Below are positions 1 to 5,106 of a stretch of 5,106 bases of DNA, piece after piece. Where the stretch lies: positions 1-5,106 of the forward strand of contig PKWQ01000249.1 of NCBI GenBank assembly GCA_003133265.1. The letters are read 5' to 3'. Position numbers and translations under genes: made by a program. The first letter of the stretch is position 1, and every line of letters starts with the position of its first letter. Below the pieces are notes generated by a model. It saw only the letters and a list, made by a program, of their open reading frames with translations. It did no database searches and was not told the DNA's origin. Source of the stretch: Acetobacteraceae bacterium (lineage in GTDB: Bacteria; Pseudomonadota; Alphaproteobacteria; Acetobacterales; Acetobacteraceae).

Positions 1-575
1 TTCACATGCGGCGGCGGCTCCTCCAGCGTCTTCAACAGCGCGTTGAAGGCGTTGCGGGAGAGCATATGCACCTCGTCGATGACGAAGACCTTGGCGCGCG
101 CCTGCATCGGGCGGAAGCGCGTCGCCTCGATGATCTCGCGCACGTCGTCGATGCCGGTGCGGCTGGCGGCGTCCATCTCCACCACGTCCGGGTGGCGGTC
201 GGCCAGGATGGCGCGGCAATTGTCGCACACCCCGCACGGATCGGCGGTGGGGCCGCCGGTCCCGTCCGGGCCGGTGCAGTTCAGCGCGCGGGCGATGATG
301 CGCGCGGTGGTGGTCTTGCCGACGCCGCGCACGCCGGTCAGCATGAAGGCATGCGCCACCCGGCCGGTGGCGAAGGCGTTGCGCAGGGTGCGCACCATCG
401 CCTCCTGGCCGATCAGGTCGTCGAACGTCGTGGGACGGTATTTGCGCGCCAGCACCCGGTATGGGGCGGTCTGCGGGGCGGCGGATGCCGCGGGATCGTC
501 GCCGAACAGCCCCGGCCCCGCCGGGGGGGGCGGGGCGGCGTCTGCCGGGGGATCGTCACCAAATAGGCCGGACAT
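1..575 (-). CDS. dnaX: DNA polymerase III subunit gamma/tau, N-terminal part (runs off left edge)
   Basis: This is the ATPase subunit of the clamp loader, which opens the beta sliding clamp and places it on primed DNA. The window holds the first 191 residues. Seen: the family opening PYRVLARKYRPTTFDDLIGQ at residues 38-57; Walker A GVRGVGKT at 81-88; a four-cysteine zinc module at C100, C114, C117 and C120; Walker B with the DEVH box at 163-170; and the conserved LLKTLEEPPPHV at the edge. The tau-specific C-terminal half lies outside. Most DnaX proteins begin almost directly at the YxVLARK motif. Here about 37 extra residues precede it, rich in Ala/Pro and carrying GLFGDDP twice (residues 3-9 and 22-28). 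The ATG at 573-575 is the only upstream Met in frame. No Shine-Dalgarno sequence is visible before it (upstream bases TATTTGCCCGC). The SRP RNA gene lies about 54 bp upstream on the same strand. Confidence 0.97.
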   Translation of the reverse strand, partial: MSGLFGDDPPADAAPPPPAGPGLFGDDPAASAAPQTAPYRVLARKYRPTTFDDLIGQEAMVRTLRNAFATGRVAHAFMLTGVRGVGKTTTARIIARALNCTGPDGTGGPTADPCGVCDNCRAILADRHPDVVEMDAASRTGIDDVREIIEATRFRPMQARAKVFVIDEVHMLSRNAFNALLKTLEEPPPHV

Positions 576-589
576 GCGGGCAAATACTA

Positions 590-603
590 GCCGCAGCGGC
601 GGC
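590..603 (-). terminator. GC-rich hairpin between ffs and dnaX, possible weak terminator
   Basis: On the minus strand, GCCGC-CGCT-GCGGC can fold into a 5-bp stem with a 4-nt loop. It is followed by UAGUAUUUG, which is U-rich but not a clean U tract. It could end or attenuate SRP RNA transcription, or help trim its 3' end. A short GC-only stem arises often by chance in this base composition, so this is weak. Confidence 0.22.
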
Positions 604-629
604 CACCTTCTAAACGGACCGTTGCGGGT

Positions 630-726
630 GGGAGGCCAACTAAACGACCCGAGCGGAAACTCGTTGCGGCTGCTTCCTTCCGGACCTGACCGGGTTGGCG
701 AGGCGCCCGTCCGCCGCCGACCTCCC
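630..726 (-). ncRNA. ffs: Signal recognition particle RNA, small bacterial type (4.5S-like)
   Basis: This RNA scaffolds Ffh in the signal recognition particle, which delivers ribosomes making membrane proteins to FtsY and the translocon. On the minus strand the near-universal domain IV core GGUCCGGAAGGAAGCAGCC, including the GGAA tetraloop, lies within 668-691. The ends were set by pairing: the 5' segment GGGAGGUCGGC (726 downward) pairs with GUUGGCCUCCC ending at 630 over 11 consecutive base pairs, including G-U pairs. This gives about 97 nt, normal for the short 4.5S-type RNA without an Alu domain. Placement just upstream of dnaX in the same orientation supports the call. The exact mature ends may differ by a few bases. 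Confidence 0.93.
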
Positions 727-734
727 GGCTTCTC

Positions 735-763
735 CATATCATGTTTCTCGGCCTTGGCCACAA
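735..763 (-). promoter_or_regulatory. Candidate promoter for the SRP RNA
   Basis: On the minus strand, TTGTGG (763-758) and GATATG (740-735) are separated by 17 bp. The pair would place the start of transcription at about 728-726, exactly where the base-paired 5' end of the SRP RNA lies. Each box matches the sigma-70 consensus at only three of six positions, so position is the stronger argument. Confidence 0.3.
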
Positions 764-827
764 CCCGTTGCCGCGCAGATCGACCCGTGGCACCGTCCAG
801 GCAGCAAAAAACTGCATGGGCGGAGAC

Positions 828-1757
828 ATGACCCTGATCCTAGCCAGCCGCGACAACGTCTATTCCGGCAGCCCGCTCGACCGCGCGGGGGAGAAGCGGG
901 AGGACGACGCCTGGATCGAGGCGGCGCTCAGGCATCCGCAGACGCTGTTCGTGCCGATCTGGCGCGCCCGCAACCTGATCCGCGCCGGCGAGGAAGGCAG
1001 CAAGCCGGAGGCGGTGTTCATCAGCGGCGAGGTGGCGGGCGAGCTGCACATGGCCGGCGGGCCATGGAGCTTCCTCGGCCTGCGCGACGGGGTGCCGGTG
1101 TTTGCGATCGACGTCAGCCATGTCGACGATCCGCTGCCGCTGCTGCCGGAGGACGTCGCCACGTTCGTCGATCTGCGGAATTTCGGCAGCGCGGTGGGCA
1201 ACGAGGACGCCTCGGTACTGGCGCATGCCCGCGGGCTGATGCACTGGCGGGTGAAGCACCGGTTCTGCGGCGTGTGCGGCGCGGCCTGCGAGCCAAAGAC
1301 CGCCGGGCATATGATGCTGTGTACCGCTTGCAACGTGCAGCATTTCCCCCGCACCGACCCCGCCGTGATCATGCTGGTGCATCGCGACGGCAAGGCGCTG
1401 CTCGGCCATTCCACCCGCTTCCCGCGCGCGACGATGTATTCGACGCTGGCCGGCTTCGTCGAGCCGGGCGAGAGCCTGGAGGAAGCGGTGCGGCGCGAGG
1501 TTCTGGAAGAGGTCGGCGTCAGCGTCGGCGCCGTGCGCTACCACTCCAGCCAGCCCTGGCCGTTCCCGGCCAACATCATGCTGGGCTTCTACGCCGAGGG
1601 GCTGAGCGAGGAGATCACCATCGACCCGGTGGAACTGAAGGACGCCCGCTGGTTCACCGGCGAGGAAATGCGCAACTGCGACGCGCACGGCTTCCAGTTG
1701 CCGCGCGCCGACAGCATCGCCCGGCGGCTGATCGAGGACTGGCTCGCGGCGGAATAG
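828..1757 (+). CDS. nudC: NAD(+) diphosphatase / NADH pyrophosphatase NudC
   Basis: NudC cleaves NADH to NMNH and AMP, and in studied bacteria also removes NAD caps from RNA 5' ends. It is cytosolic. The 309-residue product has the full family layout: an N-terminal domain (about 1-140); a zinc ribbon with ligands C147, C150, C165 and C168; and a Nudix domain with the box beginning at G209 (GFVEPGE) and its catalytic REVLEEVGV at 223-231. The NudC-specific SQPWPFP motif at 241-247 separates it from other Nudix enzymes. C154 is an extra cysteine in the ribbon. The ATG at 828 is chosen because the protein then begins like relatives (…NVYSGSPLDRA…) and GGAG lies just upstream, though only two bases away. 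An in-frame ATG at 816 lacks any ribosome site, and the open frame reaches back to 741. It diverges from ffs and converges on the MFS gene. Confidence 0.95.
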   Translation: MTLILASRDNVYSGSPLDRAGEKREDDAWIEAALRHPQTLFVPIWRARNLIRAGEEGSKPEAVFISGEVAGELHMAGGPWSFLGLRDGVPVFAIDVSHVDDPLPLLPEDVATFVDLRNFGSAVGNEDASVLAHARGLMHWRVKHRFCGVCGAACEPKTAGHMMLCTACNVQHFPRTDPAVIMLVHRDGKALLGHSTRFPRATMYSTLAGFVEPGESLEEAVRREVLEEVGVSVGAVRYHSSQPWPFPANIMLGFYAEGLSEEITIDPVELKDARWFTGEEMRNCDAHGFQLPRADSIARRLIEDWLAAE

Positions 1758-1771
1758 CGGCGAAGGCCGCT
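1756..1771. terminator. Hairpin in the convergent gap between nudC and the MFS gene
   Basis: AGCGGC-GAAG-GCCGCT forms a perfect 6-bp stem with a 4-nt loop. It fills the 14-bp gap between the two stop codons and begins inside the nudC TAG. Because it is symmetrical it would form in transcripts from either side, so it could serve as a shared 3'-end structure. There is no U tract on either side, so intrinsic termination is doubtful; protection of the RNA end or Rho-dependent ending is as likely. Confidence 0.35.
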
Positions 1772-3039
1772 TCAGACACGAACGGCTTCCGGCGAAACAC
1801 GCCGGCGGCCGAGCAGCACCGTACCGGCCGCCGCGAGCTGGAAAATCGCCGCCGTGGCGAACAGCAGGGGCGCGGGACTCGATGAAGGCCCGATGCCGAG
1901 ATCGCGTAACAGCCCGAAGGCGGCTGGTGCGAACGCATAGCCGGCTTGGCTGGTCGCCGTCACCAGCGCGACCACTCGCGACAGATCCATCGGCCTGAAC
2001 TCGATCTGCGCGATCAGTGCCGGCAGGGAGGTGACGTTGCCCAGACCCAGCCCGAATAATCCGCAGCCGAGCAGCACCCACGGCACCGACGGCCCGGCGC
2101 TGAGCAATACGACGGAGCCGACCGCCTGAAGAATAAAATTTGCCGCGGTGATGATTCGGCGGTCCGCATGCGGCGGCATCATCAGGCCGAGCAGGCTTCG
2201 GCCACCGATGGCGCAGGCCGTGGCCGCCCCCATCGTGACGCCCGCTCCTGCATCGCCCAGGATCGGCACCAGCAACGAGAACAGATGTGCCAACAGGCCG
2301 ATCTGCGCGAACAGACCAAGCGTCGAAGCCACGGTAAGGGTTACGAAGCGCCGGTCCCGCAAGGGCTGGGAGAACGCCACGGCAGCCGAGATCAGGTGCG
2401 GCGAGGCGGCGGCCCGCCCCTGTTCGGCGTCCCCATCCGCCGACAGCCGCATTATGGCCGGGGTGCGGCCGAGATAGCGGCCCGCGAGGAACCAGAGCAC
2501 CGGAACGACGGTCGCAGCCACCATCGCGGCGGCGAGGGGAAGGCCCAGCCAGGCGATCAACCCGACACCCATAGAGGCGAGAACAGGACGCCGCCCATGC
2601 TGGCGCCGTTGAAGGCCATGCTCAGCGCAGCCGGTCGCCTCCGAATGAACCACGGGGCAACCATCGCATTGAGCGCCGCGCCGCTGGTCATCGCCCAGCC
2701 CGCACCGCTGATCGGGGTCACCAGGAAAAGCTGCCAGGGTTCGCGCGCGAACGCCCATCCCAGGAGGCCGATCGCTGTCATTAAAGCGCCCGCACGCGTG
2801 ACCGCGACGATGCCGAAGCGGCGATACAGGACCGCAAGATTAACGACTATGGCAGCGCCCAGCAGAAAATGCGCGGTGATGGCAGCCGAAATCAGCGAGA
2901 CCGGCCAGCCGCGCGTTTGGTGCGGGAATTGGAGAAAGATGGGCGGTCCGTAGAAGCTGATCCCCCAGGAAAAAATCGCGACGACAAAGGCGGTGCCGAC
3001 GACATACCAGCCAAAGAAGACCTCCCGCACGGCCTTCAT
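1772..3039 (-). pseudogene. MFS transporter, interrupted by a one-base frameshift
   Basis: This is a major facilitator superfamily permease of the GWYVV-type, oxalate/monocarboxylate-like group (inner membrane); the substrate is unknown. The N-terminal part (3039 to the TGA at 2557-2559, 160 residues) has FFGWYVV at 8-14, about four to five hydrophobic helices, a weakened motif-A loop (LYRRFG, 71-76), and the FNGASMGGVLFSPLW segment of helix 5. The C-terminal half continues in another frame from about 2560 to the stop at 1772-1774 (AWLGLPLAAAMVAATVV onward), with about seven more helices. Adding one base to the CCC at 2561-2563 (GGG to GGGG on the coding strand) restores LFSPLWVSGLIAWLGLP and a full protein of about 422 residues, normal for the family. 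No other damage is visible, so the lesion is recent or a sequencing error. The start ATG has no ribosome site but overlaps the stop of an upstream small ORF. The divergent ArsR-type gene is its likely regulator. Confidence 0.85.
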
Positions 3040-3167
3040 GCGCGGTCAGCCAGCTCGGCCAGGTTCTGGCGATCCTCGATCCAGCGCAGCATCCGAGCCC
3101 AGCCGCTCTCATGGGGCGGGCTGGCGGGAAAGGGAGGCCAGGATTGGAAAAGGGGCGGGATTTTCAT
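3036..3167 (-). CDS. Small ORF, 43 residues, overlapping the MFS start by ATGA
   Basis: Not recognised. The protein has a proline-rich front (IPPLF…PPFPASPP) and a helix-prone, charged end, GWARMLRWIEDRQNLAELADRA, whose codons use G/C at third positions like real genes here. Its TGA (3036-3038) overlaps the MFS ATG (3037-3039) as ATGA, the classic arrangement for translational coupling, and the MFS start lacks its own Shine-Dalgarno sequence. The RWxxxxxxLAEL pattern faintly recalls the start of DUF1127 proteins, but the rest of that domain is absent. The start is uncertain. The ATG at 3167 has only a weak GGA upstream. An in-frame ATG at 3254 gives 72 residues and has AAAGG five bases ahead, but its extra residues look less protein-like. 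It may be a coupling leader rather than a functional protein, or a decayed gene end. Confidence 0.4.
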   Translation of the reverse strand: MKIPPLFQSWPPFPASPPHESGWARMLRWIEDRQNLAELADRA

Positions 3168-3257
3168 TGGGTGATCCGCGATGCTGCTTGTTCGCCGGAA
3201 AACTCCCCCAGCCACCCCGGATGATGCTACGGAGCCCACCAAGCATTCTTTCATTCA

Positions 3258-3274
3258 GGCCTTTAGAATAGGCC
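3258..3274. promoter_or_regulatory. Operator-like inverted repeat GGCCT-N7-AGGCC
   Basis: GGCCTTTAGAATAGGCC is a perfect 5-bp inverted repeat around a 7-bp AT-rich centre, in a region otherwise free of strong structure. It lies 22 bp before the regulator's ATG. Its centre contains the best -10 box of the region, so a dimer bound here would block RNA polymerase. This suits autorepression by a dimeric winged-helix protein, and control of the divergent transporter. The arms are short and the assignment is by position only. Confidence 0.4.
3264..3269 (+). promoter_or_regulatory. Candidate -10 box for the ArsR-type regulator
   Basis: TAGAAT matches the sigma-70 -10 consensus at five of six positions. 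Transcription would start near 3276, leaving a leader of about 20 nt that still holds the AAGGGAG ribosome site at 3286-3292. No good -35 box is seen 16-18 bp upstream, so the promoter may be weak or activator-dependent. Confidence 0.4.
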
Positions 3275-3296
3275 GCCATTGTGGAAAGGGAGTGCC

Positions 3297-4025
3297 ATGT
3301 TCAGCATCTCCGCGTTTGCTGAAACCGCCGCTCTGGTCGGCGACCCCGCTCGTGCCAACATGCTGGCGGCACTGATGGACAGCCGTGCCCTGACCGCCAC
3401 CGAGTTGGCGCGTGCCGCGGGCATTACGCCGCAGACGGCCAGCGGCCATCTCGCGCGTCTGACGGAAGCCGGCCTCCTGACGATGCAGCGCCAGGGACGG
3501 CACCGCTACCATCGCCTCGCTTCGCCGGATGTGGCGCATATGCTGGAAAGCATCATGTCCGTGGCCTCCGGTCTCGGCGGTCCAGACAACGCCCGCCGCA
3601 AGGCGCCGATCGTGGTCGGGCCCCGCGACAAGGCGCTGCGCCGTGCCCGGACCTGCTACGATCACCTGGCGGGCCAGCTTGCCGTCGCGATGGCCGATCG
3701 GATGGTGGAACGCGGGCAGGTGGATCTCTCGCCGGACGGTGGTGTGCTCACGGATGATGGGGCCGTCTTTCTTCGCGATCTCGGCGTGGACCTCGATGCC
3801 GTGATGGCGCGTACCGCCCGGCATGGCGGGCGGGTGTTCTGTTGTCCGTGCCTCGACTGGAGCGAGCGGCGGTCACACATCGCCGGCGCCGTGGGGGCCG
3901 CGTTGTGCCAAACCTGCTTCGCGCAGGGCTGGCTGCGCCGCATCGAGGGCACGCGTGCCGTGGCCGTCACTCCAGCCGGGCAGATCGCCTTGAGCCGGAC
4001 CTTCGATCTGCGTCCCGAAATGTAG
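3297..4025 (+). CDS. ArsR-type winged helix-turn-helix regulator with long C-terminal domain
   Basis: This is a DNA-binding repressor-like protein of 242 residues. The first ~85 residues form an ArsR-type winged helix: AETAALVGDPARANMLAAL at 8-26, then the helix-turn-helix ELARAAGITPQTASGHLARL (36-55) and a wing around QRQGRHRYHRL (65-74). Typical ArsR sensors are about 100 residues; this long subgroup adds a C-terminal domain with a recognisable CLDWSERRxHIAGAxGAAL segment (185-203). Cysteines cluster there: C182, C183, C185, C204 and C207, plus C120. A short CC-C…CxxC pattern could bind metal or sense thiol-reactive compounds, but no ligand can be assigned. The ATG at 3297 has AAGGGAG four bases upstream; a TTG at 3279 is a less likely start. 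It is divergent from the MFS transporter, which is its probable target. Confidence 0.88.
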   Translation: MFSISAFAETAALVGDPARANMLAALMDSRALTATELARAAGITPQTASGHLARLTEAGLLTMQRQGRHRYHRLASPDVAHMLESIMSVASGLGGPDNARRKAPIVVGPRDKALRRARTCYDHLAGQLAVAMADRMVERGQVDLSPDGGVLTDDGAVFLRDLGVDLDAVMARTARHGGRVFCCPCLDWSERRSHIAGAVGAALCQTCFAQGWLRRIEGTRAVAVTPAGQIALSRTFDLRPEM

Positions 4026-4056
4026 CCTTTCCCCGACCTTGTGCGGGTTATCCGTG

Positions 4057-4084
4057 TTGGCCTTTTGGATGCCGGTGGCATACT
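4057..4084 (+). promoter_or_regulatory. Weak candidate promoter for the GMC oxidoreductase
   Basis: TTGGCC (4057-4062) and CATACT (4079-4084) are 16 bp apart, each matching the sigma-70 consensus at four of six positions, in the 104-bp gap before the oxidoreductase. Matches this weak are common by chance; read-through from the regulator gene is an alternative. No clear terminator is seen after the regulator's stop. Confidence 0.2.
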
Positions 4085-4129
4085 CGCCCGGAACGCCATG
4101 GCGCGAAGCCGGCGAATGGGGGAAATCCG

Positions 4130-5106
4130 ATGGCCAACGAGGACTACGACTTCATCATTGTCGGGGCCGGCTCGGCTGGCTGCGTGCTGGCCAACCGGCT
4201 GTCGGCCGATCCCAACACCCGCGTGCTGCTGCTGGAGGCCGGGGGCAAGGACCGCGATCCCTGGATCCATATCCCCGCCGGGTTCTACCGCAACATCTAC
4301 AACCCCAAGGTCGCCTGGTACTACGAGACCGAACCGCAGCCGGAGATGCACAACCGGCGCATTCCCTGGCCGCGCGGCAAGGTGCTGGGCGGCTCCAGCT
4401 CGATCAACGGCCTGATCTATATCCGTGGCCAGAAGCAGGATTACGACCTCTGGCGGCAGATGGGGAACACTGGCTGGTCGTACGACGACGTGCTGCCCTA
4501 TTTCAGGAAGGCGGAAGACCAGGAGCGCGGCGCGGACGAGCTGCACGGCGCCGGCGGGCCGCTCGCGGTGTCCAATCTGCGCGCGCCGCACGAGCTGCAC
4601 GACGCCTTCATCGCCGGGGCGCAGGAGGTCGGCCATAAATTCAACGCGGACTTCAACGGCCCCGACCAAGAAGGCGTGGGGCCGCTGCAACTGACCGTGC
4701 GCGACCGCCGCCGCAGCTCCACCGCCGTCGGCTATCTGCGCCCGGCGATGTCGCGGCCCAACCTAACGGTGGAGACGCGCGCGCTGGCGCACCGCATCGT
4801 GATGGAGGGCAAGCGCGCCGTCGGCATCGAGTTCAGCCAGAACGGGACGCTGCGCACGGTGCGCGCGCGGCGCGAGGTGCTGCTGTCCGGCGGCTCGATC
4901 AACTCGCCGCAATTGCTGCAACTATCCGGCATCGGGCCGGGGGAACTGCTGCACTCGCTCGGGATCGAGGTGGCGCACGACCTGCCCGGCGTCGGCGCGA
5001 ACCTGCAAGACCATGTCGGCGCGCGCCTGATCTACAAATGCGCCCATGCCAACACGGTGAACGAGATCTATCACAGCCTATGGCGGCAGGTTCTGACCGG
5101 GCTGGA
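4130..5106 (+). CDS. GMC-family FAD-dependent oxidoreductase (choline/alcohol dehydrogenase-like), 5' part
   Basis: GMC flavoproteins oxidise alcohols, usually primary, to aldehydes and pass electrons to oxygen, quinones or other carriers. The window holds 325 residues of what is normally about 530-560. Seen: the FAD-binding Rossmann start DFIIVGAGSAGCVLANRL (7-24) with GxGxxG at 12-17 and ribose-binding E36 in LLLEAG; GMC signature 1, GKVLGGSSSINGLIYIRG (83-100); signature 2, GSINSPQLLQLSGIG (255-269); and GVGANLQDH (287-295). There is no signal peptide, so it is probably cytosolic or peripheral to the membrane. The catalytic His/His or His/Asn pair lies beyond the edge, so activity and substrate cannot be judged; bacterial choline dehydrogenase-like and AlkJ-like enzymes are the nearest types by motif. 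The ATG at 4130 has a strong GGGGGA (4118-4123) six bases ahead. It follows the regulator in the same direction after 104 bp; a functional link is unproven. Confidence 0.93.
   Translation, partial: MANEDYDFIIVGAGSAGCVLANRLSADPNTRVLLLEAGGKDRDPWIHIPAGFYRNIYNPKVAWYYETEPQPEMHNRRIPWPRGKVLGGSSSINGLIYIRGQKQDYDLWRQMGNTGWSYDDVLPYFRKAEDQERGADELHGAGGPLAVSNLRAPHELHDAFIAGAQEVGHKFNADFNGPDQEGVGPLQLTVRDRRRSSTAVGYLRPAMSRPNLTVETRALAHRIVMEGKRAVGIEFSQNGTLRTVRARREVLLSGGSINSPQLLQLSGIGPGELLHSLGIEVAHDLPGVGANLQDHVGARLIYKCAHANTVNEIYHSLWRQVLTGL

Larger units (their letters stand above)
3040..3296. other. Divergent region between the MFS gene and the ArsR-type regulator
   Basis: This 257-bp stretch separates the two divergent starts. 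The left part (to 3167) is probably coding for the small minus-strand ORF. The part from about 3168 to 3296 is less GC-rich and holds the operator-like inverted repeat, the -10 box and the ribosome binding site for the regulator. I found no convincing promoter for the transporter side; a weak TATTCT (3270-3265, minus strand) lies inside the inverted repeat. Confidence 0.5.

Noticed and set aside
522..530. Run of eight Gs plus nearby G-rich sequence within dnaX (possible G-quadruplex or slippage site)
   Set aside because: It encodes the Pro-rich linker in frame, other G runs are not regularly spaced, and no frame disruption is seen, so there is no evidence for a special role.
801..815. GCAG-CAAAAAA-CTGC inverted repeat before nudC
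   Set aside because: The 4-bp arms are too short to call an operator or hairpin; likely chance.
741..827. N-terminal extension of NudC from an ATG at 741
   Set aside because: It would overlap the region just upstream of ffs, has no ribosome site, and its 29 residues do not resemble NudC N-termini; relatives fit a start at 828.
43..831. Long plus-strand open frames across the dnaX/ffs region
   Set aside because: They are antisense to a well-supported dnaX and the SRP RNA, have no recognisable motifs, and are expected from high GC content.
695..1885. 396-residue plus-strand open frame and 413-residue minus-strand frame over nudC
   Set aside because: Both are out-of-frame shadows of nudC, rich in Arg/Ala/Gly, whereas the nudC frame carries all family motifs.
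2168..2953. 261-residue plus-strand open frame across the MFS gene
   Set aside because: Antisense to hydrophobic transporter codons; its composition (Arg, Gly, His, Gln rich) is a typical shadow, with no domain seen.
3662..4690. 342-residue minus-strand open frame across the regulator/oxidoreductase junction
   Set aside because: Antisense to two genes with clear motifs; no recognisable protein.

Overview
The window is GC-rich, densely coding bacterial chromosome. It most resembles an alphaproteobacterium, possibly in or near Rhodospirillales/Acetobacteraceae. This rests on the ~97-nt bacterial-type SRP RNA lying directly upstream of dnaX, the nudC neighbour, and the codon usage. The genus cannot be read from this sequence alone.

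Layout. (1) Bases 1-575, minus strand: the N-terminal 191 residues of dnaX, the DNA polymerase III clamp-loader subunit gamma/tau. The gene runs off the left edge and has an unusual N-terminal extension carrying a repeated GLFGDDP peptide. (2) About 630-726, minus strand: the SRP RNA gene (ffs), directly upstream of dnaX and in the same direction. (3) 828-1757, plus strand: nudC, an NADH pyrophosphatase/NAD-cap hydrolase with its zinc ribbon and Nudix box intact. It diverges from ffs and converges on the next gene across a 14-bp gap. (4) 1772-3039, minus strand: a 12-helix-type MFS transporter broken by a one-base frameshift near 2561. (5) 3036-3167, minus strand: a previously unlisted-looking small ORF whose stop overlaps the MFS start by 4 bp (ATGA). 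(6) 3297-4025, plus strand: a long ArsR-type winged-helix regulator, divergent from the transporter, with an inverted repeat sitting over its probable -10 box. (7) 4130-5106, plus strand: the first 325 residues of a GMC-family FAD oxidoreductase, cut by the right edge.

How they fit together. dnaX, ffs and nudC are housekeeping genes (replication, membrane protein targeting, NAD metabolism/RNA decapping). From about 1770 onward the window looks more accessory. The ArsR-like regulator and the divergent small ORF plus MFS transporter form a plausible self-contained regulator/efflux (or uptake) module, here apparently inactivated by the frameshift. The GMC oxidoreductase follows in the same direction as the regulator after 104 bp, with its own good ribosome binding site. 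Whether it belongs to the module is unknown. I saw no tRNA, CRISPR array, insertion sequence or phage gene. The features that best repay a second look are the DnaX peptide repeat, the frameshift with its ATGA-coupled small ORF, the operator-like repeat, and the cysteine cluster in the regulator.
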